Positions 10,579 through 21,372 of a DNA stretch of 64,000 nt are shown in pieces (within the stretch, counting starts at the first letter, position 1; each line of letters starts with the position of its first letter). The position numbers and the translations under genes are program-made. The notes under the pieces are model-generated. The model saw only the letters and a program-made list of their open reading frames with translations. It did no database searches and was not told the origin of the DNA. This DNA comes from Aradus depressus. Taxonomy: Eukaryota > Arthropoda > Insecta > Hemiptera > Aradidae. The stretch lies in NCBI GenBank assembly GCA_963662175.1, contig OY759225.1, positions 10,861,107 to 10,925,106 on the forward strand. Reading direction: 5' to 3'.

Positions 10579-11249
10579 TGGCAATATCAGGATTACCTAT
10601 ACCATATTACTTTTGTATAGATCACAGACAATGAGCAAAAACTACCCAGAAGGTTTTCATAATTGAGAAGTGGTGGCGCACCGCACCGAACTAGAGCCTT
10701 AGAGCTTTAGTCGCATGATCCTACCATGGTTGTGGGTTCAAATCTCGTCCGGAAAAGAATTTTATATCATATATCTCTCTCCCGGGCCATAGATATTGTG
10801 TAATGTGCAAGTAACAACGTTATAGAGACATGACTAATTTTCCTAATTATTTTTATTATATAACAATGATCTGGCCTATATAAATCTTTATTATACTAAC
10901 CATTTTTGTACATCACTCTCTCTCCCCCTCACAAGGGTATAAGAAAGTCACTTTCAGAATTATGAAAAGAAGTAGGGACCGTAATCTGAACGAAAGATAA
11001 TCATCTTTGATTTGATAATAACTCCAATTAACAATTGGTCATAATGACCTCTATGTTAATTTATAATTACCCATTTCCTTATTAAGCTGAGACAATGATA
11101 ATTATTATCAGCGGTGTTTTTATTGTCTTTCTATTCTTTCATAAGTGCATAGCATGAAAATCTAGTGGCGTAGATAGAGCATCTCCCGAAAGTCTGGGAA
11201 GAGAGGATAAAGTGTAAAAAATATTCTAAAATTAGTTAAAAAAATATAA
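10579..11249. other. Spacer with a possible second tRNA-like sequence
   Basis: 10672-10752 has GTGGGTTCAAATCTCG (B-box-like) and an upstream TGGCGCACCGCA; it could be a diverged tRNA-derived SINE of another family. A family D fragment lies at about 10905-10975. Nothing else seen. Confidence 0.35.
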
Positions 11250-11473
11250 GCTCGCCGTCCTTCGGATGGGACGTTAAGCGCTGGTCCCGAGCCTGTACGA
11301 TGTCAGGTACTCGTTAATGACCCCTGCCTAGGTGAATAAAAATTTAGGGTAGGCAAAATTTAGGACTCCCACAGTAGAGTCGGGCTCATGTCGACCAGAG
11401 TGACGAAAGAGCGGTCTGGTAGTAGGCGATATGTAGTTAGAGCCCGGGCATGAGTCATAAAACCTAACCTAAT
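11250..11473 (+). mobile_element. SINE family A, headless, telomere-like tail
   Basis: Body from the CGCCGTCCTTCGG hairpin onward, ending GAGTCATAAAACCTAACCTAA. The tRNA-like head is missing (5' truncation). Confidence 0.88.
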
Positions 11474-11474
11474 A

Positions 11475-11900
11475 TACATCGGCTATGTACTTCCCCAGCA
11501 CGAATTATATTTTTGCTCTACCTCCAAAGTTAATCGACCGTTTGGGCTAAAATACAATGTATGAGTTTCATAGTAGCTTCTGAATCCTTTTACTAAAGAT
11601 GTCGATATATTCGTTACATCGGCAGTTATTGAAATTTTTAAGTTGAGCACTCTCATCCCTCCTCCTCTTTGGCAAATTGCGCTTAGAGTTTATAAATATC
11701 GTATTTAGACGGCTATGGATAAGTGAAATATCGTGTCGATATACTCATTCTATTGGGAGTTGACACGCAGACAGACAGTATTTTTTATTTTTTTATTTTT
11801 GGAATATGGAGGTTGGAAAATATGAAATTCTGCATTGAATCCATAACTTTCCTTATACTTCGTATAGCTGAGGAAATAATATGTGATATTTCTCACTAAT
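11475..11900 (-). repeat. Dispersed repeat B, long copy
   Basis: Ordered B-family words from ATGTACTTCCCCAGCACGAA to TTCCTTATACTTCGTATAGC at 11849-11870. Two internal units each carry an ATTCATT/TCGGCAGTTATT module. Confidence 0.75.
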
Positions 11901-11984
11901 AGCAGCAACTAGCCGGTCCATGTTAGTAGCGAACTTGGTTCTCCAAGCTCAGTAGACTCATATTAGAAGCCAGCCAGGGTGCTT

Positions 11985-12512
11985 TTATAGGTTCATGTAT
12001 GGCTGAGCTAGGTTATACGGACTGTTGGGGCCAGATAGGTTGGATTATGCGCCTATAGGCTCATGTACGGCTCAGCTAGGTAGTCCTGACTGTTGGGGCC
12101 CAGCTAGGTAGTTTGGTGCGCTTATAGGCTCATGTATGGCTGAGTTAGGTTGGATGGTGCGTCTATAGGCTCATGTATGGCTGAGCTAGGTTGTCCGGAC
12201 TGTTGGGGCCCAGCTAGGCTGGATGGTGCGCTTCTATAAGCCTATGCTCATGTACGGCTGAGCTAGGTTAGGGCCCAGCTAGGCTGGATGGTGCGCTTCT
12301 ATAAGCCTAGGCTCATGTATGGCTGAGCTAGGTTAGGGCCCAGCTAGGTTGGATGGTGCGCTTCTATAAGCCTATGCCCATGTATGGCTGAGCTAGGTGA
12401 GGGCCCAGCTAGGTTGGATGGTGCGCTTCTTCAAGCCTATGCTCATGTACGGCTGAGCTAGGTTAGGGCCCAGCTAGGTTGGATGGTGCGTCTATATGCT
12501 CATGATAAGACC
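11985..12512. repeat. 65-bp minisatellite
   Basis: At least eight units. The last four start at 12246, 12311, 12376 and 12441, exactly 65 bp apart. Each contains CATGTACGGCTGAGCTAGGT, then GGGCCCAGCTAGG and TGGATGGTGCGCTTCTATAA. Earlier units differ in length (about 55-70 bp) and are more diverged, so the right half expanded more recently. No credible reading frame runs through it. Confidence 0.93.
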
Positions 12513-12545
12513 GAGCTAGACTGTTGGCGTGGACTCATGTTGGAT

Positions 12546-13325
12546 CCCTACCCAGCCAGGATGCAGACAATTCGATATTTCCGTTCCTCCATAGCTCAGA
12601 GCACTGCCCTCGAAATTCATAAACAATCTAGGAATTGTTTAAAATAAAATCTTCTCATAGATTAAAACGGACTAGATAACAACATAGTTAGACCTAATTG
12701 ATATCAAGCTCCTTCTGTTTAATTTGTTTTAATTTTGTTTTTAGTATTTCAAGATGCATAATAATTATGGGAAAGTAATTTCAGTCGAAAAGAAAATTGG
12801 ATTTAATTATTAACAATTTTTCAAAGGTTTTATCAGTACTTCCTTTTTGAATGAGGAAGAAAACACAAACTGGTAAATGATCAAAATGTTATATTTGATT
12901 AAGGCTCTCCATCTACGTCAGAACTGCATCGAATACTTCTACATATATTGCAATAAAACCGCTACACAACTAATAATAATGCATTTTAATCATTTAAAAT
13001 TGAAATCAGTATGCTTCATTAATTTTAATATGTATAAGAGGTTATCTAAACTTTAATTCGCTTCATTAGTTCTGTATTATAGATTATTTAACTATTATTT
13101 TATGATTGTTTTCTTAATAATAATGTGTGTTCTTTGTTTTATGGTACAATTTTGAGAGCCTTTCTTATACCTAGTAAGGACAGAATGAAAGGAATTTGAA
13201 AGGGGGGGAGTAACATTATACATTTTAATTTGAAAGAACTACCAATAATAATGATATTTTAAATTGTTTGTGACATTTTAAACATTACCTTGAAATAAGA
13301 GTATACTGAAATATATTTTAGATTA
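12546..13325. other. AT-rich spacer
   Basis: A family D fragment at about 13150-13215 (CTTTCTTATACC, then a run of seven G). Otherwise nothing recognised. Confidence 0.5.
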
Positions 13326-13482
13326 TTCGGGGCACTATAAAATTGGTCGCATTAGCCCTATCTCACATCTAAGGAGCATTAGCGATTGCAAATTTTACAA
13401 GAAACATTTTTGGTAAGAATAATTTTTTCGATAGAACTAATCGTTTTTGTGTAAATCAAGGAAACATCTAAAAATGTGTGTT
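13326..13482 (+). repeat. Dispersed repeat G, copy 1
   Basis: Shares GGAACATTTTTGGTAAGAA-like, TTTTTCGATAG and AAATCAAGGAAACATCTAAA words in the same order with 60413-60554. Confidence 0.75.
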
Positions 13483-13552
13483 TCAACACAGAAATATATA
13501 GTGTACCGTGTTTCGGCTTACGGTAAAAGCGCTTTGTTGGTTCCCCAACTGT

Positions 13553-13725
13553 ACACACCAGTATAGGGAGAGTTATGTAATCGGTCCAAAATTCGATAAG
13601 GTGTTTTTAACTGGATTTTATGTGTTCCAAACTTCTGAATCCAATGTAATTCTGTTAAAAACTCAGCTTCGAATTTTCGACTAATTACATTAACTTCCCC
13701 TATACTATCTGGAGAAGTAAAATAA
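13553..13725. repeat. Short repeat B with both ends
   Basis: Left GTATAGGGAGAGTTATGTAA and right TTACATTAACTTCCCCTATA are inverted relative to each other, showing that family B has inverted terminal regions around its interior. Only about 170 bp, so most of the interior is gone. Confidence 0.75.
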
Positions 13726-14007
13726 AGCTATTTAGAATGCTACCTATTTATGTCAAATTTGAAAACCGTGACAAACAACTAGAAGAGTGAAGACGATTGA
13801 AAATGGTAATGGTGGGAATATAGACCCATAGAGGTGTGGCTCCTTGCATGAAATGATATTAACCCCGCAGAGGTAATGGGAACATACGGAAGAATGCAAT
13901 CAACAATGAAAATTACATGAAAATATCAATGGTCACAGGGTATAAGTTGTTAAGTCGTAAAATGGCCAAAATGAGTTAAGTGCACTGTGATCATCTCCCA
14001 AGCCATA
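13726..14007. other. Unassigned spacer
   Basis: No element or gene recognised. Confidence 0.5.
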
Positions 14008-14682
14008 TACAGTAGAACCTCTATAAGTCGAACATCAAGGGAGACACCAAAAAATTCGAGTTATAGAGTTTTCGACTTATGGAGGATTTCGACTTAGGCG
14101 GATTTTGATTCGACTTGTAGAGTTCATTCTAACTAATTTTGAGTTAGAGAGGTGAAATAAATAAAAATTCAAGTTACAGAGGTAACAAACAAATTTACAT
14201 TTATTATAAATCAACATTATTTCAAAACATCCTTAAATAAAAAATACGTAGTGTATGTAGGTATTAAAAAAAAGTCAGTAATTTTTTTTTGCTTTAGATA
14301 ATTGGTAGGTAATCCTATTTATTGTATACTCCTAAATTGTTTTCAAAGAAACAATGGTGTACATTGTCGGCAAATTCTTAAAGTCGATAAATTATTTTTC
14401 TTCGAGCTATAGAGGTAATAAGTTTCAAATTTTCGAGTTGTAAAGGTTGTAAAATAAAACATTGCTTTGTTCGAGATACAGAGGTCCAATTTATTTTTTC
14501 GAGTTATAGAGGAAAAATATGTACCAAAATGGCTTGTAGGGACTCGTTGATTATTTCGACTAAGAGGGTTGAGATTTCGAGTAATGGAGGTTTTGGGGCT
14601 TGAAGGGAAAGGAACAAAACTTTTTTTCGAGTTTTGGAGGTTTTCGACTTTTCGAGGTTCGACTTAAAGAGGTTCTACTGTA
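14008..14682 (+). mobile_element. pogo/Tc1-superfamily nonautonomous element, copy 1
   Basis: Element 14010-14680 begins CAGTAGAACCTCTATAAGTC and ends with the inverted TAAAGAGGTTCTACTG, flanked by TA on both sides. The CAGTAGAACC-type terminus is like those of pogo/Tigger elements. The interior is built of many scattered copies of TCGAGTTATAGAGGT-like words in both orientations. No transposase frame. An inverted copy lies at 62447-63055. Confidence 0.88.
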
Positions 14683-14935
14683 TATAACGCTGTGAAGGAG
14701 TTGGGAGCTCAGGACTCTAATACTTACGGAATTATAAAAATGTGGGTTTCTTGGTATGTCGTAAAATTGTGTATGTTCTCGGTTAAATCAACTTAATCTA
14801 CTTCTTTGAGGAATCATCCATGAGATAACTGCATTTAACCATTTATTCACTACGGCAGACTATTCCAAGTGAAGAGGGTGTTTTCGATTAAATCAACTTT
14901 AGAGAGGCATCATTCACGAGTATTTCAAAAAGTAT
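14683..14935. other. Unassigned spacer
   Basis: Two related TTTCGATTAAATCAACTT-type words around 14770-14910; no gene. Confidence 0.4.
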
Positions 14936-15340
14936 GGTTAATAATTAGGTAAGTGTGTATAAAAATTAGGTAATTGTGGTCAATAATTAGGTGTGTATAA
15001 AAATTAGGTAATTGTGGTCAATAATTAGGTAAGTGTACATAAAAATTAGGTAATTGTGGTCAATAATTAGATAAGTGTGTATAAAAATTAGGTAATTGTG
15101 GTAAATAATTAGGTAAGTGTCTATAAAAATTAGGTAATTGTGGTCAATAATTAGATAAGTGTGTATAAAAATTACGTAATTGTGGTAAATAATTAGGTAA
15201 ATGTGAATAAAAATTAGGTAATTGTGGTCAATAATTAGGTGTGTATAAAAATTAGGTAATTGTGGTCAATAATTAGGTAAGTGTGTATAAAAATTAGGTA
15301 ATTGTGGTCAATAATTAGGTAATTGTGGTCAATAGCTTTT
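14936..15340. repeat. 42-bp tandem array
   Basis: About ten units of TCAATAATTAGGTAAGTG followed by TATAAAAATTAGGTAATTGT and GG. Some units lack eight bases. Each unit itself contains two related halves (AATTAGGTAAGTG and AATTAGGTAATTG), so the array grew from a shorter ancestor. Confidence 0.93.
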
Positions 15341-15419
15341 ATATGTATTTTAATCAGCATTGATACTATTTCAATTTTTTTTTTTTATTAAGTTCTCAAA
15401 TTTTCTTTTATTATTAAGT

Positions 15420-15700
15420 TCTCAAATTGAGACGAAATTTTATTTGAGGGGGGGGGGGGGGAGAGGGATTAGGGGGGAGGCTTATCACAAAAATTCTAAT
15501 AACTGCCGTTTTAATGATTGTATTGACACAAAATTTCATATGCAACTTCAAAGCTCTATGAGGACAAAACCTATCAACTTTCAGCGGAATCAGAGAAGAG
15601 TTTAACTCAACAATTTCAATATTTGCCGATGTATCGACATGAAATTTTATATTTAAATTCATTACACCATAAGGATGGCACCCAGACTTTTTTTTTTAAT
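15420..15700 (+). repeat. Dispersed repeat B fragment with poly(G)
   Basis: Two internal B units: ATTCTAATAACTGCCG then TGACACAAAATTTCATATG, repeated at 15615-15655. A run of 14-15 G at about 15449 sits where other copies have GGGGAGGGGG. Confidence 0.75.
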
Positions 15701-15974
15701 TACATTTTTGGAGTCGGGCTCGGAATTCGGACTGGAGAATTACATTATGGGTGATTCGACAACATTTATCCAACTACTGACTGAGAAGCTGATGTCCCAA
15801 TCAGTGTATGGTGCGTGACGACTGATTAGGTGGCTGAAGGACGTAGCGGTACGAAATGTCGTCAAGGCCGTAAGTTCCCCCCCTCTCGGACCTATACTGT
15901 TACGTCACCGACTACCGGTTCTGTCTTAGACCCTAACTAATATTTAACTGAAACAGTAAAAATAAAAGTAGGTG
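15701..15974. other. Unassigned spacer
   Basis: Slightly GC-richer than its surroundings; no frame or element recognised. Confidence 0.4.
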
Positions 15975-16485
15975 AATCACCGGCAGTGTACACTTCCCCA
16001 GACCGAATTAATCAATTATCTTTTCGCATTTTTTCGGCAGTTATCAGGGTTTTTGAATATGCCTCTTCCCTAATCCCCCACTCTCCCTATGGTCGATTTG
16101 ACTGAAAATCTTATAAATGTTGCCTTAGGGGGTTTTGGTCACACATATAAAATTTCGTGTCGATACATTCATTCTTTTGACAGTTATTAAAGTTTTTATG
16201 TTAAGCTTCCCCCCCAATCACCCCCTTCATTTTGGTCGATTAGGCTGAAAAACAATAGGTGTCTTTGGTATAGGGTTCTGGGTTCATATATAAAATTTCG
16301 TGTCTTTACATTCATTCTTTCGGGAATTATCGTGTTCACAGACACACAGACAGACAGAAATTTGTTTTTTTATGTTTGGAATCTAGACGTCGTAAAACAT
16401 AAAATTCCGTTGAAAACACAACATCGAATATTTGACCGATTTCATAACTTCCCCTATACTTCGCGTACCCGGAGAAGTAAAACGG
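15975..16485 (-). repeat. Dispersed repeat B, long copy
   Basis: Three internal modules each with an AAATTTCGTGTCGATACATT-like word, then ACAGACAGACAG, ending at ACTTCCCCTATACTTCGCG (16451-16470). Confidence 0.8.
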
Positions 16486-16652
16486 ATATATGAATATATA
16501 CTGAACTATAATTTAGCTTTATCTCCACTCAATTCTCAAGTACATAATTCATAAGATTAGGCCACTCTTCAGTATCAATATTGTCATTAAATAATAAATA
16601 ATCCACACACCAATCAGTAACTTTATATTCACTATTTTCAAATAGTACAAAC

Positions 16653-16880
16653 TTTGAGCACGCCGTCCTTTGGATGTGACTTTAAGCGGTGATCCCAAGC
16701 CTCTACGATGTCAGGTACTCTTAAAGACCTCTGCCCTAGATGAATAAAAATTTAGGGTAGGCAAAATGTAGGACTTCCATAGTAGAGTCGGGCTCATGTC
16801 CACCAGAGTGACGAAAGAGCGCTCTGGTAGTGGGTGATATGAACTTGTAGTTAAAGCCCGGGCATGACTCACAATAACTA
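16653..16880 (+). mobile_element. SINE family A, headless
   Basis: Body from CACGCCGTCC to the GGCATGACTCACAATAACTA tail; head absent. Confidence 0.85.
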
Positions 16881-16902
16881 TGTATTGATATTCTTCGGCC
16901 CG

Positions 16903-17406
16903 GCGCACATTGTGAAATTTATGAGTTTTGATTTTCAAAATTCGAGCCCCCGCTCAATTTTTGATAAATTTGGATGAAACTAGATGCAAAATATTTGTGA
17001 ATTTTTTATCAGATAACTGCGGGTTTCACAATCAAGGTATTATATGCCAGTGGCAAAAATAGCCAATATATTAAATTTGGACCACTTTAGGCCAAAATGA
17101 CAACATTAGGACCACTTTTAGCTAAAATAAATATTGAATTCATAATCAGCGACCCAAAAAAACATTCATTTAAGTTGTAAAAATCCGTTAACAAAAACTT
17201 AGTCAAAAAAATTTAATATTTTTAAAATTTTCGCGGGTTTTTGGCAGTTGTCAATTGTCATATAATACCTTGATTGTGAAACCCGCAGTTACCTGATAAA
17301 AAGCCAGCTTTCACAAATATTTTGCACCTAGTTTCATCCAAATTTATCAAAAATTGAGCGGGGGCTCGAATTTTGAAAATCAAAACATAAATTTCACATT
17401 GTGCGA
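16903..17406. mobile_element. Foldback element 1 (long inverted repeats)
   Basis: About 150-bp inverted arms: left begins GCGCACATTGTGAAATTTAT and the right ends with ATAAATTTCACATTGTGCG. Both arms carry GAGCCCCCGCTCAATTTTTG or its complement. The centre holds AATCAGCGACCC, a box also present in the foldbacks at 24223 and 33698. No coding capacity and no clear target duplication. Confidence 0.85.
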
Positions 17407-18047
17407 CGTGACCACGAGATCATAGAATAGGTCCGTCCAAAATCGGTCCTAGGACCGAGCCCTGATTGATCTGCAGCCGAATTGCCTACAGGATACGAAG
17501 GTATGAATTTGCGTGCGAATCACGCTGAAGAGATATTGCCCATACTACTTTCTTGAACTTTGCATGTTAGCTAATAATATAATTGCGAAGGATGTACGAA
17601 AAAATGCCTAAGATACCCATGAACATGACCCAAACTTCTTGATATTAAAGGCCATTCAAAAATGATCACATAAGTATTCTTATCAAATTAGCCGAGAGAG
17701 GAGAGAATCGTTTTGAATCATTCATTTTACTTTTAATTCATTTTCAAGTGAAATATCAACATTTTGAAGTGAAATTACTCAAAATTGTCATCACTTTACA
17801 ATAATTAGTAAAGATAACAGTTGCAGGATTTAAAGAATCAAATATATATTTATTTAAATAAATGCATCATTTGCCGAATTTTATAATTACCAAAAAGTCT
17901 ATTAGAAACTAGAATAGATCAAACGATGGGGATACCTAGTATTTGATAGGTTGCTGTTCGATCTTGAAGGAGTTTCGGATCAGGAGGTTCAAGAAAGAGA
18001 TGTCCGTCTCAGAAGTTATTATTTGAATGGAAAAGATTGTATATTGC
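17407..18047. other. Unassigned spacer
   Basis: No recognised element. Uninterrupted by the common families, so this could be unique host sequence. Confidence 0.4.
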
Positions 18048-18343
18048 GATGCAAGGGGCCTGACTAGGTCCCAGATATTATCAGGTCACGGAGACTTTAA
18101 CACCAAACTCTTCTTCTTTAGGAGAAAGAACAACCCAAACTGTGGGGGCATCGAGACTGCAGAACATGTAGACTAGTCCCCAGGGTGGAGTTGATTCGCA
18201 GGACCGGATCATACCTGGGACTGGATCTGCGGCAGCTGGTGACGGAGACCTGCTACCCAGTGTTCAGCCGGTTTGTCGGCTCCACCGATCACCAGATGTT
18301 GTTCGACCTGTGGTCGCCCCGGGCCCGCCTCAACTCACTTTAA
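18048..18343 (+). pseudogene. R1-like LINE ORF2 C-terminus
   Basis: The first frame (18048-18171) reads ILSGHGDFNTKLFFFRRK then CGGIETAEHV, the C-terminal cysteine/histidine region found after the reverse transcriptase in R1-like LINEs. A frameshift and stop follow, and a second frame (18182-18343) reads RRTGSYLGLDLRQLVTE and ends SPRARLNSL before TAA. The tail matches the frame at 39117-39231 (RRTGSYLELDLPGLMTE), so both come from one LINE family. Truncated and inactive. Confidence 0.8.
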
Positions 18344-18379
18344 GCACCAGTCAGACCCCGAGCTCCCTCTATAGACACG

Positions 18380-18712
18380 ACGGGTGATGTTGCATAGCAA
18401 GGTGCACCCGACACAATAAAGAGCAATAATAAAGGTATATTTTTGGTAACCTATTGTAGAGTTCCATGCGCCTGTAGGTTTGATTTGATAAGGGAATATA
18501 TGTGATGTGGCCATTACAGTACTTTCTTATACCAACCACGCTTACATCACTTTTTTCCCCCTCCCCCTTCCCAAAATAATTTCCTACTGGGATTACTGAA
18601 TATAACAAATCCACTCTCTGAATACGTCAGTATGAAATAATTTTGAAATTGGGGGGGGGGGGGGGGGGGGGGGGGGGTGTTGGGGGGGGGGGGGGGGGGG
18701 GAGTGATCTGTA
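18380..18712. repeat. Family D repeat with poly(G) blocks
   Basis: 18500-18710 holds ATATATGTGATGTGGCCAT, ACTTTCTTATACCAACCACG and two G blocks (about 27 and 18 G, 18651-18700). The same order of words recurs at 40786-40870. 18385-18420 (TGTTGCATAGCAAGGTGCA) recurs at 52614-52640. Confidence 0.6.
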
Positions 18713-18935
18713 AGCGTGGTTCTGTAATGGCATCATATGTATATATTTTTTACAATCTTTTGTACATATATTATTTTAAAAAAGGTCATCTATTTAGTTC
18801 AAACGAAATGTCGAAACATTGTCGCTTGAAGTTATATCCAAATTGGACGAACCTTTGTCTGGTGACTTGGAGCCCTATCTGCCATATAAATAAGTACATT
18901 AAATAATAAAAAATATATATTTATAATATACAGAG
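18713..18935. other. AT-rich spacer
   Basis: Nothing recognised. Confidence 0.4.
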
Positions 18936-18937
18936 TA

Positions 18938-19002
18938 TTCTGGGATTCGAACCCACGACCTCAGAGTAAACGAAGTCTTAAACCAATCGGCCATTCAGTG
19001 TA
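18938..19002 (-). pseudogene. tRNA-like sequence, degenerate
   Basis: On the minus strand, TGGCCGATTGGTTTAAGAC resembles a D arm and GGGTTCGAATCCCAG a T arm, with a possible anticodon loop UUUACUC. The two acceptor strands do not pair, so this is a decayed tRNA or a tRNA-derived retroposon head, not a functional gene. Confidence 0.45.
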
Positions 19003-19164
19003 AGTTGCAAAGATAACATGAAACTAGCAGAACATTTCAAAGATTAAAATGAAAAGCCGATACTATAAAATTACAATACTATAAAAGTTTCATTTTTGGA
19101 AATAAATTCGATTATTTTTAAAATTCGAATATGAATTTCCATCGTTCATTGTCTATACATTAAA

Positions 19165-19173
19165 AAAAAAATT
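19165..19173 (-). terminator. pol III T-run terminator of tRNA-Leu
   Basis: On the minus strand the tRNA is followed within a few bases by an uninterrupted T9 run (A run on plus at 19162-19171). Confidence 0.8.
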
Positions 19174-19256
19174 TGTCAGAAGTGGGATTCGAACCCACGC
19201 CCACAGAGTGGACTGCGACCTGAACGCAGCGCCTTAGACCACTCGGCCATCCTGAC
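19174..19256 (-). tRNA. tRNA-Leu (CAG)
   Basis: 83-nt cloverleaf. Acceptor GTCAGGA pairs with TTCTGAC with an A discriminator. The D arm contains TGGCCGAGTGGTCTAAGGC (class II Leu/Ser type). The anticodon arm is CTGCG-TTCAGGT-CGCAG, giving anticodon CAG for leucine codon CUG. A long variable arm follows (TCCACTCTGTGGGC), and the T arm is GTGGG-TTCGAAT-CCCAC. A and B boxes are intact. Immediately downstream on the minus strand is a run of nine T, a good pol III terminator. No intron. It shows none of the tail or target-duplication features of the SINEs, so it should be a real gene. Confidence 0.96.
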
Positions 19257-19489
19257 TGAGTTGGAACCTCAGCAGCAAATTTGGTTACAATAGCTAACAA
19301 TTTGAATATTTTGTCAGATTTAATTCTGAAATCGTATTAACGACTACAAATTAACATATTGACGACATATCCAATATCTAAATTCCGTGTCATTTCCGAT
19401 ATTATATTTTAGATAACATCAGTAATTATGCTACGATGAGAAAAAAAAAAAAATGTTCTCACTTTTAAAACTCAATGATTTTATGAAGG

Positions 19490-19860
19490 ATTTGTTATTT
19501 TTCCGTCAATTGTTCCTGTACATTTGAATATGTTCCACAAACAAACATGAGAGTGCCGAATCATTGTTATGTATCTTCCATTAGAGAAAAAAAAACCAGA
19601 AACGATTTTTTGGAGGTCAGTGTGGCCCATTTGGTCGTGTCTAAACTGACTTCCGATATTCGAAAAATAGTATAAAAAAATAATCATGTAAAAATCTGAG
19701 ATCGAGTTTTCAAGGAAATTTCGAATTTTAAGGGCCTCTGAACATGTTTTGACCATTTTCACAATTTCTGATTTTGTGAATAGCAAAAATTATTTTCTGT
19801 CTCTGTATGTGTCCGTGAACATGATAACTCAATCATAACAATGAATATATCGACACGAAT
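19490..19860 (-). repeat. Dispersed repeat E
   Basis: Words GAGATCGAGTTTTCAAGG, TTTTAAGGGCCTCTGAACAT, TTTTGACCATTTTCAC and GTCCGTGAACATGATAACTC recur in 25790-26000 and more weakly at 8930 and 36270. It resembles a diverged relative of repeat B's 5' part. Confidence 0.6.
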
Positions 19861-20032
19861 TTTAATAATAAAATTCAGAATTCCATAAGGACAACATCTA
19901 ATGTCTTTCAGCCGAATCAGCCAAAGTGGGGTTTAACACAAGGCCTATCAATTGATTTTTTTTGAAAACATTTTGGTCAAGTAAAGACCCTACAAATGGT
20001 TTAGCTTTCGAGTCTGTTTGTCTCAGTATCAT
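19861..20032. repeat. Dispersed repeat B fragment
   Basis: Contains AATTCCATAAGGACAACATC and TTTCAGCCGAATCAGCCAAA; then unassigned sequence. Confidence 0.5.
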
Positions 20033-20324
20033 GGGAGCGCTGGTAGCTTAAGATTGTGGGATCGAAAACCGGCCGAGAAGGCCCTTGTGGGAGTTGAAAA
20101 AACATTGAGCACGCCGTCCTTCGCTTGGGGCGTTAAGCGATGGTCCTGAGCCTGTACGATGTCAGTTACTCGTTAAAGACCTCTGCCCTAGGTGAATAAA
20201 TTTAGGGTAGGCAAAATTTAGGACTCCCATAGTAGAGTCGGGCTCATGTATACCAGAGTGATGAAAGAGCGCTCTGGTAGTAGGCGATAAGACCTCGTTA
20301 AAGCCTAACTAACTAACTAACCTA
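20033..20324 (+). mobile_element. SINE family A, older copy
   Basis: Head is shortened (GGGAGCGCTGGTAGCTTAAG then GATCGAAAACCGG), body complete, tail TAACTAACTAACTAAC. Confidence 0.85.
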
Positions 20325-20530
20325 GGCGATCGTTAGGAACCTTACGATGCAGTTGGGGGATTTGCTACTTCTTTGCTCAGACGTTAGAGGCAGCTCGTTC
20401 TACTTCCCAGAGACCGGAAGTAGAATGCAAGTAGATGATTGGCATTTTGTAGTCCTTGTGGGCTGCAAACAAAAATATCTGTCCTCTGCAATGATAGCAT
20501 CATCTGATTGGTGACAATAACTGGCCTTAC

Positions 20531-20660
20531 CTCGGATATGCATCTTCTTCAGATCGTCCTCCTCATTCTTGTTATGAAGGTCCTTCAACATCTCGTCCTC
20601 TGCTGTGACGGCTACTACGCCACTCCTGTTACTCGACGCCTTCTTCTTCACTACTTCCAT
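20531..20660 (-). CDS. Candidate first coding exon of an unknown host gene
   Basis: The minus-strand frame opens with ATG at 20660 and encodes 43 codons of a charged peptide (starts MEVVKKKASSNRSG, contains DEMLKDLHNKNEEDD, ends KKMHIR), then reaches CCGAG followed by GTAAGG, a near-perfect 5' splice donor (GT at 20529-20530). The frame remains open past the donor for a further stretch, so the splice site is a prediction. The peptide has no domain I recognise; it is lysine- and acid-rich, as in many disordered N-termini. The region lacks matches to the repeat families found elsewhere here. No downstream exon was found. It could instead be a chance frame in unique sequence. Confidence 0.35.
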
Positions 20661-20819
20661 TTCGGAGCCAAAAATTCACACTATGATATTAGAATAACAA
20701 GCTGGTTCTCGGATGTGTGTGTTTCATCTCTCTGCATCCTAAATCAGAAGAAATTTCTGAGCCGTGTCTTAGGACTCTACAAATGTGACATTTGTAACTA
20801 AGTGCGGCCCTTGAGGTCC

Positions 20820-21060
20820 ACACAGCAAACTTCCGAGCATGATATCAATATCAATAATAAAAATAACAATTACAGATGTGAAATTTCATCACGATCCGAC
20901 CATCCGTTAATGAGCTAGAATAAATTTTATGCTTAGCCCCTCACAACCCCCCGCCTGTTCAAAATTTGCAGACGCCATATAGGCTATTTTCAAATCTGGC
21001 TCAAAAGGATGCTACACCGATTGCCACTAGAACAAATTAGATCGGATAAATCTTTTTCAA
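20820..21060. other. Unassigned, possibly repeat-B related
   Basis: Contains GTGAAATTTCATCACGATCCGACC, a B/E-like word split by changes, and a CCCCTCACAACCCCCC stretch. No gene. Confidence 0.35.
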
Positions 21061-21129
21061 GAAATCCTAAAATCCACTTTTTTTACAGTATTTTTGTTTA
21101 AACAAAAAAACGGCATAACCGAATTTGAT

Positions 21130-21372
21130 AAAATTTCTTTCAGATCATATTTACGTTGATACACTGTGGGAGTCAAGGACAGTCCTACCTGCGATAGATG
21201 TGGGGAAGAAGACGAAACGGCGGCACACTTCCTGGGCATCTGCTCGGGATATGCGGGAATAAGATTCCGCATCTTTGGTGGAGATGTAATCACAGAGGAG
21301 GAATTTAGAAGATTGGACTATGAGAGCATTCTCAGGTTCATTAAGGAAACTGGGAGACTGAGCACTTCATGA
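21130..21372 (+). pseudogene. LINE ORF2 C-terminal zinc region (family L2a)
   Basis: The frame reads GVKDSPTCDRCGEEDETAAH then FLGICSGYAGIRFRIFGG and EEFRRLDYESILRFIKETGR before the stop at 21370-21372. The C-x2-C...H...C pattern is the zinc-binding C-terminus of I/jockey/R1-type LINE ORF2 proteins. A related but more damaged piece lies at 30985-31235 (minus). 5'-truncated; the frame's ATG is internal to the old protein. Confidence 0.85.

Noticed and set aside
11985..12512. Possible repeat-protein gene in the 65-bp array
   Set aside because: The 65-bp period is not a multiple of three and stops occur in all frames.
14936..15340. Possible CRISPR-like array
   Set aside because: There are no unique spacers. 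Units are contiguous 42-bp tandem copies in a eukaryotic context.
18643..18906. Glycine-rich frame
   Set aside because: Arises from poly(G) tracts.
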